Source: Morella rubra (lineage: Eukaryota; Streptophyta; Magnoliopsida; Fagales; Myricaceae). Taken from it: a stretch of DNA of 64,000 bases. A program made the position numbers and the translations under genes. The stretch is from positions 808 through 64,807 of the forward strand of contig RXIC02000415.1 in the NCBI GenBank assembly GCA_003952965.2, given 5' to 3'. This document shows positions 46,619 to 56,091 of the stretch, in pieces. Within the stretch, counting starts at the first letter, position 1. Each line of letters starts with the position of its first letter. The notes under the pieces were generated by a model that saw only the letters and a program-made list of their open reading frames with translations, did not search any database and was not told where the DNA came from.

Positions 46619-48346
46619 ATGAAGCGTGGACGAGAATTTCCTTCAGTTACTTCTGGACAGTTGCATAGTATGAGTCCGATCCCGAGTCCTACCTGAGCGC
46701 TCCTTCTCCGAGAGTGAATGAAGGCATGAGTCAAGGCACGCCAGCTTGTCCTAGTAGTTGTGCATGTAAGAAATTATTCTAAGTTATATTTCAATTTTTT
46801 AAGTTAACCGACCGACTAACTTTGTTAATTTTATTTTATGTAGCGACATCAGCTTCTAAACGTGGGCGAGGTAGGACACGTGGAGTCAGTTTGGAGAAGA
46901 GTCTTGGGTCCGGGTCCGGGAAACTATCGGTGCATATCCCGGAGGGAGAGTGTGGAGGAGTGTCTTCCACTGCTGCCACTCTATCGACGAAGATTGGAAT
47001 GTTGGTCCGAGGGCTGATTCCGATCTCAGTTAACAAGTGGGTCGATGTTCCTACAGAAGTGAAGGAGTACATTATGGATCGGGTGTTGGTATGATTAAAT
47101 TCGTAAACATAGAATTTTTGGTTACGCATTTCGTTTATCATTGTAATATTGTATGTTTTGGTACTTATGCAGGACCACTTCGACCTTGACTACACCCGTC
47201 ATGAGGACGTGAGGACGGTGGTCGAGACTATGATGACGGCACGTCGAACGCACCGCAACCGAATGCATGCGTATTTTAAGAAGTTCCCGAGTAAAGAGGC
47301 GGCGTTGCTGAAGCCGCACCCTGATACCACAGAAGAACAGTGGAAGGAGTTATGCGATCTGTTCACCAGCGAAGCATTTATGGTACGTGATTACAAAAAC
47401 TCGTTGCTTAAATATTACATTCTTTTAATATTTAATTACTTAAAATATCGCAGAAAACGAAGCGAGCAAAATAAGAAGAATAGATCAAAGTTGACTGTGA
47501 ACCACGCTGCTGGTTCGCGCTCGTTCCAGCGCACACGAGCTTGCATGGTAAGTTAACAACTAAATCTTAGACTTTATTGATATTGTTTGTCAATAACTTT
47601 ATGCTATTGTCATGTAGAAAAATCAAGAAAGCGGCAATATCAATCCTGCAGAGCTGTATAAAAAGAATTATACAAACAAAGATGGGATTTGGACCTCGGA
47701 AGGAGCGAGAGAAATTTATGTAAGTCGCTTTCATTTTAATCTACTTTATGTAATTTATGTATAGTTTATCTACTTTAATGTTTCTGGTAATTATTGTCAT
47801 TTTTTCAGGAACGGATGGATGCCTTCCAGCGTCAGTGTGATTTAGAAGGGAAGACTTACACCGAAATTGAAGTATATTCCGAGATATTGGGCAAGAAGTC
47901 GGGATATGTTCGGGGATTAGGACGGGCGGTTAAGCCTCCGCCTTCATCAACTTTGACTACACAGTCTTCTGATCTACAGCACCAGCTAGCAAAGGCAAGG
48001 GATGAGATAGAGGCGATGAGAGCTGCTAGAGAAAAAGACTTGCAAGAATTTGCGAAGAAGCAAGCTGAGATGGAGGCCACGCTGAGGGACCACCGTGAGG
48101 AGCAGCGGGTGGAGCAGGAGCGCATCCGGTTGGAGCAGGAGGAGCGCATGAAAAGGGAGCAAGAGCGCATGCAGTGGAGCACGAGGATGCCAACAGGAAC
48201 AAGAGCGCATGCTGCGAAAGGAGCAAGAGCGCTTACGGGCAGAAATATCGAAGGAACTGGAGAAGAAAATGTCCTCTGTAATGGAGAAGAAAATGAGCGA
48301 CATGTCAAAGCGACTATTCAGCCAGTTTGGGGGTTCAAAAAGGTAG
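46619..48346 (+). pseudogene. TNPA: TNPA-type DNA-binding protein of CACTA-A
   Basis: The accessory En/Spm protein that binds subterminal repeats. Six exons with GT-AG borders can be read: 46619-46765, 46844-47088, 47173-47392, 47454-47547, 47618-47719 and 47809-48346. The Transposase_24 domain lies in exons 2-5 (ISVNKWVDVPTEVKEYIMDR, HFDLDYTRHEDVRTVV, SEQNKKNRSKLTVNHAAGSR, TNKDGIWTSEGAREIY). Exon 6 has the conserved EILGKKSGYVRGLGR, then a long Glu/Arg-rich coiled coil ending MSKRLFSQFGGSKR. Exon 1 has a stop after SPIPSPT and the coiled-coil repeat shows a frame change near 48170-48190, so this copy is damaged. It lies 120 bp after TNPD, and both could arise from one alternatively spliced transcript, as known in En/Spm. 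Confidence 0.88.
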
Positions 48347-48364
48347 ATGCATGTATATTGTAAT

Positions 48365-48539
48365 AACTTTTTAATTATGTATTATTACGATATTATTTTC
48401 GATTTAATTATGGATCACTATATGTTATTATTGATATTTATTAATGTGAGTATTGTATTATTATTATAAAATGTACGTGTTATATAATATTTTCCATTAT
48501 TATTGTTTTAAAAAAAAAAAAAAAAACCATTCTCTCACC
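48365..48539. other. AT-rich TNPA 3' flank
   Basis: Very AT-rich, with a run of 18 A at about 48511-48528. A plausible transcript end region, but there is no single clear poly(A) signal. Confidence 0.35.
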
Positions 48540-49080
48540 ACTGATCGATCGGCATATTCAGCGATCGATCGGTTTTGTTCGATCGTCCAATACTACGATC
48601 GATCGTTCAAAATCAATGTTACATCACTGAATTAAACGACCGATCGTCCATGGCATAACGATCGATCGTGATACTTTAGTGATCGATCGCTTATATAAAG
48701 CGTCCGATCGTCGTTGCTGAAGCGATCGATCGTCTATTTCTTACCGTGCGATCGTTTAAATGTGTCGATCAATCACCAGAACGTAACCGATCGATCGTCA
48801 ATACGTACCGATCGATCGCCTTTCCAATCGATCCATCACTTCGTTTTCAACGACCGATCGTGAAAATTACCGATCGATCAGTATATTTAGTGACGAAAAA
48901 TGTCCGTCACTAAAAACTTTTCGTGACGAAATTCGGGTTTCGTCACGAAATACATTTCGTGACGCTCATTCGCTGACGGAGCTCGTGACGAAAATATTTC
49001 GTCACTAATACTTTTAGTGACGAAATATTGACTTTTGGTGACAAAACATTTTGTCACTAAAAGTCAATTTTTTTGTAGTG
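48540..49080 (+). repeat. 3' subterminal array and right terminus of CACTA-A
   Basis: About nine GATCGATC cores (48541-48880), several in ACCGATCGATCG context. These are followed by inverted GTGACGAAA/TTTCGTCAC copies (48890-49060) and the terminus ATTTTTTTGTAGTG at 49080. The arrangement mirrors the left end, as expected for a transposase recognition region. Confidence 0.88.
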
Positions 49081-49357
49081 TTTATCCTTATTATGGCGAT
49101 GAGGAGCAAATTGCTATGGAACCAAAGGATTTTGAAGGCGGCCTCTCTAAATCTCCATGCGAGTCCATTAATGTTTTGGATGTACGTTCTATCACAACTC
49201 GGCATGGCACTTACACACAATACTTGGATCGATGGCCTGAGAAACCAAGTTCCCAAGATGCATGGATTTTCTGGTGAAGAGCTCAAGAAGTTTGATCAGT
49301 TGTTGTGGGAAGATTTGAACTCAAATTCGAAGCGAGTTATTTTCAAAAAGGCGAGAA
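49081..49357 (+). pseudogene. Gypsy integrase C-terminal, chromodomain-like piece and purine tract
   Basis: Resumes the Gypsy sequence after the CACTA insertion with YPYYGDEEQIAMEPKDFEGG. A chromodomain-like stretch follows (VLDVRSITTRHGTYTQYL, WPEKPSSQDAWIFW). Chromodomains steer integration toward heterochromatin in chromoviruses. AAAAAGGCGAGAA (49345-49357) is the purine tract that primes second-strand synthesis. Part of a broken element. Confidence 0.75.
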
Positions 49358-50010
49358 TGATGCAGGAGCATCCCTTGCACCTTGGCATACAACGCTTGCA
49401 TCTCGGGCCGAGGTAACAAAGCATCTCTTGTATCTTGGGCCGAGGTATCAAAGCATCACTTGCATCTCGGGCAGATCTGCACCTTAGCTGGAACAATTCA
49501 CCTCGGATGGAATGATTTACTAAGAGATAGTCAGCGTGCGATATATCGTTGGAAAGCTCTACGTCTCTAGTTTCAAACGCACTTGACCTCATATCATTGA
49601 AGCTAGGGAAAGTTATGACATTTTTACTACTGGACATCGGGAATGGCAACAGAGCGAATTTCAAAGTGCATTTAATTTTTTTTGTGTTGGAATTGTCTAC
49701 ACTTTATTATTTCGTTTTTTCTAGCTTGACCATGATGTAATGAACTCTATATATGAGTGATTATCCAAAATAAAGAGAAGAACTTTTGATTCAAAGATAT
49801 AATTCTTGCAAGTATATCTCTTGCTTTGGAGTTGAGTGACATCCTCCTACCAATCAAGCGAGTGGCTTGGTCGCGTCGAGTGGCATCCGCGATTAGTAGT
49901 GTTGAGTGGCTTCCACTACCCCTGGTCGAGTGGCATCCCAGGACTATCCCCTTCCCTTGGCTCAATCCTTTTCGTATTTTGCCAAGCCTTGCAGATCCCG
50001 GTCTGCATCA
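49358..50010 (+). repeat. 3' LTR of the Gypsy element
   Basis: Same ends as 34734-35352 but about 34 bp longer, because a unit reading CTTG-ATCTCGGGCCGAGGTA-CAAAGCATC is present in one more copy (49385-49475). The TATA-like CTCTATATATGAG is at about 49746. Open frames at 49826-50102 are LTR repeats, not genes. Confidence 0.9.
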
Positions 50011-50720
50011 CGGGTCCTTTGCTATTTTCTGTTCAATTGCTAAATTTCCTTTCCTTCAACCATAAACCCACTTCTAACCATGCATGTCGGTGCAATTCTT
50101 AAAACTAGTCATTGAGGCATTTTTCTACAGCAAATCCAGCAAACAATTCAGATTCCAAACATTGATCTTAACAAGCAAGGCCACTAAAATTTCTGTGCAA
50201 CAGTAACCGCATAAAATAGCTTCCAATTTTCTTTCAGACTTTTCATCAAACACCTAAGACACATCAAGATTTTCCTTCCAAACCTCAATCCATAATCTGA
50301 CCGTGTATGCACTTCCAACACCTCAAAAACCTAACTTTCTTCAATTACAACTTCACAAACCTAACATGCAACTAGAATTAACATCTAATTGCACATGCAA
50401 GGAAATTTGACAAGTGAAATCTTTGTGTCTCAACAAATGGCTCACGGTTCCCCTTTATTATTAGATAAGAATTTCTAATCCCCTTACCTTTGCTCTTTTT
50501 AGCTTCTATAGCTTGATCAGAACCTATTTGCAACCAAGAAACAATTGCATGTCACCATCTGGCCGAGTATTGTAGAAAAAGAGAAAGAGAGAATTTTCCA
50601 AAACCCAAACCTCCCATCATTCGGCAGCAACCAAGTTCTCCTTGCTCCTCCTCCTCCTCTTCTTCTTCTTCCTCTTCATTTTCCCCCTTTGCTAGCTCTC
50701 GGTGCTCCCCTTTCTCTCAG

Positions 50721-50758
<38 letters not shown>

Positions 50759-51368
50759 CCTTTCTCCTTCTGAAGGTGATGCCAAACGAAGCATCTCTCT
50801 TTATGTCAATTGATTCTCACGGCTTGGGCTGGACAAACTAAACCTCCAGCCCACCTCATCTATTTATAAAGACCAATTAGTGCATCCCCAAGCCTAGCAC
50901 AAGGCCTACACATCCAGCCCTAATCTAATTTCTCCAAGGTCCATTAGGCCCAAAATGCAACGTTCAAGCGTTAATCCATTAATCAATATCATCCTACCAA
51001 ATTTCATAATTCACTCAAGCTCTAAATCTATTTTATTTATGAAACAAGTCTAGAGATAACAAAGCATAAGAATAATTAAATAAAAATTAAAGAACTTAAT
51101 CCTACAAATTTACAAATTGGAGGACTTATGAAAATTTAATATGATTTCTATGTATAAGAAGTTTTACCATAATCTTTTATACTCTTCAAATTTTTATTCA
51201 CTAAGTCAAAGAATCACATAAAACACCTCGATTTAGTTTCATAAGAAAAGATATCAACAAAAAATTTATAAAATTATTTTTTGCATTAAAATACTCTAAA
51301 TAATACAAAATCTTGAAATTAGCCTTAAAATATTGATAAATAATATTTACTCGAGTCGGGGTATTACA
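50011..51368 (-). mobile_element. Long LTR, right part of the split copy
   Basis: Continues the LTR begun at 32541 and ends CGAGTCGGGGTATTACA at 51368. Read on the minus strand it opens TGTAATACCCCGACTCG, directly preceded by GGGAGGAGAT, a purine tract. The orientation is therefore minus, and a scrap of interior may remain at 51369-51388. A (CT)n microsatellite lies at about 50722-50756. No gene seen. Confidence 0.65.
50722..50756 (+). repeat. (CT)n microsatellite
   Basis: About 17 CT units in the long LTR. The open frame across it is low complexity and not a gene. Confidence 0.9.
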
Positions 51369-51419
51369 ATCTCCTCCCATGAGAGACATTTAACATTGCA
51401 TTGATCTTGTACTGGGTCC

Positions 51420-52255
51420 CATCAGACATTCAACAGTCATATAGTATGAGTCCTAAGGAGAATGAAGAATTGCAAAGGCAAGTTGGGGAGCTTTTGGCTA
51501 AAGGCTTGGTGAAAGAAAGCTTGAGTCCTTGCACTGTCCCCGCACTTCTTGTACCAAAGAAGGATGGAACGTGGCAGATGTGTGTTGATAGTAGAGCGTG
51601 AACAAGATTACCATCAAATATCACTTTCCTATTCCTCGCCTTGATGATCTTCTTGACCAACTTCACGTGCTTCATCTTTTCAAGATAATCTGAAGTGGTT
51701 ATCATCAAATTTGAATGAGGTAGGGAGATGAATGGAAGACTGCTTTCAAAACTCGAGATGGTGCTTTTGAGTGGATGGTTATGCCTTTTGGGCTTTGTAA
51801 TGCTCCAATCACCTCCATGTGCCTTATGAATCTTGTCTTTAAATTTTTTACTGGGCATTTTATTGTTGTCTACTTTCATGATATCTTGGTGTACAACAAG
51901 CATAAGGAGCAACATTTGAAACAACTTCAGCAAGTGTTCACAACTCCTACAGGAGCAAAAGTTGTTTGCCAATTCGAATAAATGTCATTTCTTTACGAAG
52001 AGCCTTATCTTTTTAGGCTATATGGTTTCTAGTGATGGGTTAAAGGTGGATCCTAACAAGCTTGAATCTATTACAAATTGGCCTATACTAAGGTCGATTC
52101 ATGATATTTGAAGCTTTCATGGTCTTGCATCTTTTTATCGAAGATTCATTAAAGGATTCAGCTATATCATTGCACCCATCACCGAGTGCTTGAAGGGAGT
52201 ATTTTCAAGTGGACTAGTAAAGCCGAGAAGAGTTTTGAAGTTATCAAGAAAATGA
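51420..52255 (+). pseudogene. Gypsy RT piece
   Basis: RT fingers and palm wording of the Ty3/Gypsy class, running to [15 protein letters not shown] just before the LTR insertion. Closely similar to 15750-16230. Broken fossil. Confidence 0.75.
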
Positions 52256-52260
52256 CGATG

Positions 52261-54557
52261 TGTCATACCCCGAGCTTTTATCATAACATGCATATTGTCT
52301 ATGATATTTTGTTCGTTATTAATAGTACATTAGGGTGTACTTAGTGGCTAAGTGAGATTATTTAGTACTTGTGATACTAAGTTCAAAACCTTGTTTACGA
52401 CATGATTAAATGAGAATTAGAGTTCACATACAACTGAGTTGTTGTTCAGGATGTTGAGGAGCATGTATTGGATCAATTTAATTTTTTAAGCTAGTAGGAT
52501 GTTTTTGTCTCAAAAATCGAACCACATGATTTTTATTCTTTTAATATGTTGGGAGATTATCCACGAGTTTATGGTTTAAATTTGGAGACTTTTTATTTTT
52601 TCGGAGCAAGTAGGTTGATTAGTGAAAGCAAGTAAGTCGATTTGCGATCATCAGCGATTATCGGAAGATTAGTGAAGCAATTAGCAAAACTTAGCCATTA
52701 AGAAGGAAATTTCGGCTGCCCTAGAGAGTGACACCTGTGAGGTTAGGAAGCACGACTAATCGAAGCTAGAAGCACGACAATCGATGCAAAAAGCACGACA
52801 CAAAAGGCTAGGGCCTAGGTAGCTCGAGGTGTCGACCATGGTGGACCTAGGCGGCGACTCACCCAAGCTATAGTGAGAATTTCGGCCATAGGCATGCTCA
52901 GCAGCTGCTTAGGGTGGTTGGGTGTCGTCGCATGGTTGATGTAGCCTTTTGAGTCACCAAACTAGCCTAGACACGTGTCGCGATGTGACAGATCAAGCTT
53001 GCCTATAAATAGGGGGGGCCGGCCATTTAAACTTACACCATCTCATCCTAAATTGTGAGTTAAGCTTGAGATTAGTAGTGAAGTGAAGTAGAAGCAAGAA
53101 GGAAGAAATCGCTTAGAGAAGTTTGCAAAGATCAAGCGCTTAGAGGTAAGTTTAGTTGGTTATCTTTGATTTCGATTCAAGTTTTCAAGATGATTTGTGT
53201 GAATCTCTTGTCTTTATTATTAGCATCTCTTGATGTTATTAGCATTTTTCATATTCACAGTGTTCTTCGTGTTCTTGACGAAGAACAAGCTCGTCTTTCA
53301 AAAAAGTATCATTTTCAAAGTTCGATTCGTTTCAAGTTGTTTTTCAACTTTGATCCATTTCTTTTCAAAATTTCTTCCAAAAGTTGTTTTTCAAAGCTTG
53401 AACATATTTCTTTCCTTCTGATTTCAATACTTTTTATGTCAAAATTAGTATTTCTACGTGTGATTAAGCCGATTTTTAACCAGAAATCAAAGTGTTGTTT
53501 TTCTCTTCATAACACTTTCTTTTGAGAATTGTTTTATAATGTTGTGATGATGGAAACGAGTTAAGGTGTTGCATATCATAAATGAGATGTATGAGTGTTG
53601 ATATGAGACATGCATACTTAACTTGTACGTTGGAAAGGAATATTGTGATGTTCAAGTATGGTTAAGGTGTTGCATATCATGAATGATATGTATGGGTGTT
53701 GACATGAGACATGCATACTTAACGTAATACTGTGAAGACGTGACAGTACTGTGCACAAGAGGATGTGTCCACTTGTTGTGACATTCTGGCCTCTCCTATC
53801 ATACGCGGAAAGATCCTTTGTTAGGATAACTCACTCTGGGAGTTTGAGGCCGTATTGTGCTCTGGGAGTACTGCTGCAAAGATACGGAAGGTTACTTGTA
53901 ACCCGTCACTCTGGCCAAGTGATTCACTCTGAGAGTGAGAGTAGTGGTGATTGAGAATTGGAAAATATCATTTTTAGAAAACTGAGTCTTTTCATTTATT
54001 TTCTTATTCTGTTGAGATTTTATTGTTGAACGGGTTTCTTCAATATCTTGTTTCTATCTGCTATTATGTTGTACTAACCACTACTTTATTGAGTCATTTG
54101 GACTCACCGTTGTTTGTTAAATATTTTCTTTAGCAGATGTCTGAGGTTTATTTAGGTGAGTTCACCAAGGCTATTCAAATGGCTTTATCACTCTAGCTTG
54201 AGTTTTCGTGTCTATGTCACACGTGACTTAGATGTTCTGATAGAGGCAAGGCCATAGGTGGATACTATGCACTCAGATAACTATGTCAACATCTCAACTT
54301 GGATGACATTGATGACGAGGATTAGAGATCTTCTGTTTTCTTAGTTTTTCCGCTGTAGTTTTCTTTTTGTACTTTAGTATGTACATTATAGAAAGTTGGT
54401 CCTCTTTTGTAATACTTCAGTATTAATAAAAGGTTTGTGTTTTGCTTAATATCTTGTTGCTTTGTTAAATCCTCCCATTGGATGTAACCACAGTTTAAAT
54501 AGCTGTGTCCATTACTATAAGACAACGTTTGAGGTCTTTCCGGTCTGGGCTATTACA
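52261..54557 (+). mobile_element. Long LTR (Gypsy type) nested in a Gypsy fragment
   Basis: Starts TGTCATACCCCGAGC and ends GTCTGGGCTATTACA. Flanking pentamers are CGATG (52256-52260) and TGATG (54558-54562), a target duplication with one change. On either side the Gypsy RNase H region reads on (AAAATGACG before, GGAATCTCCAATC after). Length 2,297 bp with no interior, hence a solo LTR. A TATA-like CCTATAAATAGGGG (about 53001-53014) is the likely promoter. The TGAGTC-N4-GACTCA palindrome is at about 54091. 53580-53740 contains two similar copies of a GGTGTTGCATATCAT / ATGAGACATGCATACTTAAC block. Confidence 0.88.
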
Positions 54558-54852
54558 TGATGGAATCTCCAATCGTTTCTTAGCCAGATTTTGACATTAT
54601 GTTCAAAGTTGATTGTGATGCCTATAATGTTGGCATTGGGGCAGTACTTAGCCAAGAAGTAAAGCCTATTGCCTTCTTTAGTGAAAGTTGAGTGAGTCTC
54701 GCAAGAAATAGTCGACTTATGACAAAGAATTATATACTATTGTTCAAGCCTTGCATCATTGGAGCCATTATCTCCTTCCTAAAGAGTTCATCTTATTCTC
54801 AGATCATGATGCCTTGAAGTACTTGAATAGTCAACAAAAAATCAATTCCTGA

Positions 54853-55312
54853 CATGTTTGGGGGGTTGTTTCAAGCTTCACTAATTAAACTTTTCTCTAG
54901 CAATGGAAAAATACAGATTTTGGGTGTTCATACAACTTGAGCCTTAGGCTTCTTTGAAGAAGGATTTCTTTTCCAAACTCTTAACCTTCGGTGAATTTCA
55001 ATAGGTGGCAAGTTCTTGCTCAGTATCCTATGTTGGATTGCATTGGGTAGTGATTTCTATATCCCTTTGTGTTATACTTGGGTGGTGAGCTTATCTATTC
55101 GAGTGTGTAAGTTAGAGTGTGTTCCCGACATTCCCACAAACACCTTGAGCTAGCCAAACACTTTCTCGACCCTTCTCATCATTATCCTAAAGTCTCATTA
55201 CTATCCCGTGGTTCCTATTATTCCAGAGGAGTTCATTTATTTCGAATCATTACAACCAGCCTGAGGTGCTCACAAGGTGTCTCGCTCTTTTTCAGGGTTA
55301 ACCCCAATATCA
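54853..55312 (+). repeat. Gypsy LTR remnant
   Basis: Parallels the second half of the LTR at 17850-18622 (GGGTTGTTTCAAGCTT, CTTGAGCCTTAGGCT, GGTTAACCCCAATATCA) and shares its TATCA end. It abuts CACTA-B TNPA sequence at 55313. Confidence 0.75.
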
Positions 55313-55590
55313 TATGGATTTTCACCGATGTATTAGGGACCAAGCTGGATTACGTGTGTGGTTTAGCTCGTTCAGTATGACCAGTTGGATCATCATCTTT
55401 CATGTCATAAGTAGATCTGGCCCGAAAGCTGAAGGAGGATTGATTGGATATAGAGGATATGAGGGCTAGGCAAAAGGAATATGATGAGCTAGCTTTGTAG
55501 CAAGTGAAAAAAGGAAAGGACATTATGCGATTAATAGGAGCATGTGGAGGAGTAGCAGCAGAAACAACAGGTGGAGTAGTCCGTACATGT
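55313..55590 (+). pseudogene. TNPA last-exon remnant, CACTA-B
   Basis: Reads DVLGTKLDYVCGLARSV, then PVGSSS, then DIEDMRARQKEYDELAL and MRLIGACGGVAAETTGGVV. The first part parallels EILGKKSGYVRGLGRAV-PPPSS in the CACTA-A TNPA exon 6 (47880-47950), followed in both by a charged helical segment. So this is the end of a TNPA-type subterminal-repeat-binding protein from a different CACTA element. Upstream exons are cut off by the Gypsy fragment. Several stops occur, so it is dead. Confidence 0.7.
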
Positions 55591-55599
55591 TTTATATTT

Positions 55600-55951
55600 A
55601 ATTTAAATCATTTACTTCTGTGTATTCTGTTCGGACGGGTGTCACACGTGGTACGGACACTTTTGGTGCAAACATCATCGTTTTCCAAGCAGTTTGGATG
55701 CCTTTTTATATTTAAATTGCATATTTGTTTTTTTTATACATCATTCGAACGACTTTTGGAAGCCATTCAGACATTTGTGGTGGAAACGTTATCGTTTTCA
55801 CCAAGTGTTTATAAAATTGTATCTGTTTGCACGGTTATGTGAATTGGTTGTCTAACCGTTTGCACGGTTGTTTCTTTAGTGTGAACATGTTTTGAACCGT
55901 TTGAACCATTTTTCTAACCATGCAAATGCTTTTGTGTATATTTAAAAAAAA
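55600..55951 (+). repeat. CACTA-B subterminal-type repeats
   Basis: Repeated phrases of the types GTTCGGACGG, CATTCGAACGACTT, CCGTTTGCACGG and GAACCGTTTGAACC, plus ATCGTTTTCCAAGCAGT/ATCGTTTTCACCAAGTG, directly follow the TNPA remnant. They resemble 3410-3790 and 14222-14940. The open frame 55504-55842 crosses from TNPA into these repeats. Confidence 0.55.
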
Positions 55952-56014
55952 ATGAGCAAGCGTCCGCGTTTCGATACCAAGGCTTCCAGCAGCCAGGCTG
56001 ATGATCCCAAGTAG
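55952..56014 (+). pseudogene. Short start resembling CACTA gene 1
   Basis: ATG at 55952 gives MSKRPRFDTKASSSQADDPK and then a stop (56012-56014). The basic head followed by SSSQ and DP parallels MSGVKRARTTRTGTGSSSQE...ADP of gene 1 at 39728. It sits after the CACTA-B repeats and just before a CACTA-A terminus. It could be the start of a gene-1 relative in family B, or chance similarity. Confidence 0.3.
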
Positions 56015-56091
56015 GCTTCTGCTTCAACTCTATTGTTGGAGCAGCATACGACGATTATTATGTCTCTCTAGATCGTAGTCGAGTAGCAGAT

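Larger units (their letters stand above)
38364..49080 (+). mobile_element. Full-length CACTA (En/Spm) transposon, family A
   Basis: Begins CACTACTAAAAAATTGAC and ends GTCAATTTTTTTGTAGTG (10,717 bp). The flanking triplets are TTT (38361-38363) and TTT (49081-49083), the 3-bp target duplication of CACTA elements. Parts in order: terminal GTGACGAAA hairpins, a CGATCGATCG array, gene 1 (39728-40954), a second array (41150-42420), TNPD (43156-46498), TNPA (46619-48346), a third array and the right terminus. It interrupts a Gypsy integrase region whose reading resumes with YPYYGDEE after 49080. The coding genes have several frameshifts, so this copy is probably dead now but moved after the Gypsy inserted. 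Confidence 0.95.
34734..50010 (+). mobile_element. Ty3/Gypsy chromovirus-like element carrying a CACTA insertion
   Basis: Two LTRs with TGATGCA/TGCATCA inverted ends, a tRNA-iMet type primer site, gag with a zinc knuckle, protease/RT/integrase wording and a purine tract (AAAAAGGCGAGAA) before the 3' LTR. Flanking pentamers are CAGGT (34729-34733) and CGGGT (50011-50015), a target duplication with one change. The LTRs differ by a few percent and one repeat unit, so the insertion is moderately young. About 4.5 kb is Gypsy proper and 10.7 kb is the nested CACTA. Pol is incomplete and there are a few other breaks, so it is not functional. Confidence 0.9.
51389..55312 (+). mobile_element. Partial Ty3/Gypsy element (fossil) carrying an LTR insertion
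   Basis: RT wording ([54 protein letters not shown]) and RNase H wording are split by the long LTR at 52261-54557. They are followed at 54853-55312 by part of an LTR that parallels 18190-18622. It is the same family as 15148-18622. Its 5' part and most of the integrase region are absent. It is broken in many places and clearly older than the Gypsy at 34734. Confidence 0.8.

Noticed and set aside
47856-48308. Minus-strand Ser/Cys-rich frames of 66-150 codons
   Set aside because: Shadows of the Glu/Arg-rich coiled coil of TNPA on the opposite strand.
53166-53525. 119-codon frame in the nested long LTR
   Set aside because: Phe/Ser/Leu-rich AT-driven frame downstream of the LTR TATA box. No domain recognised.
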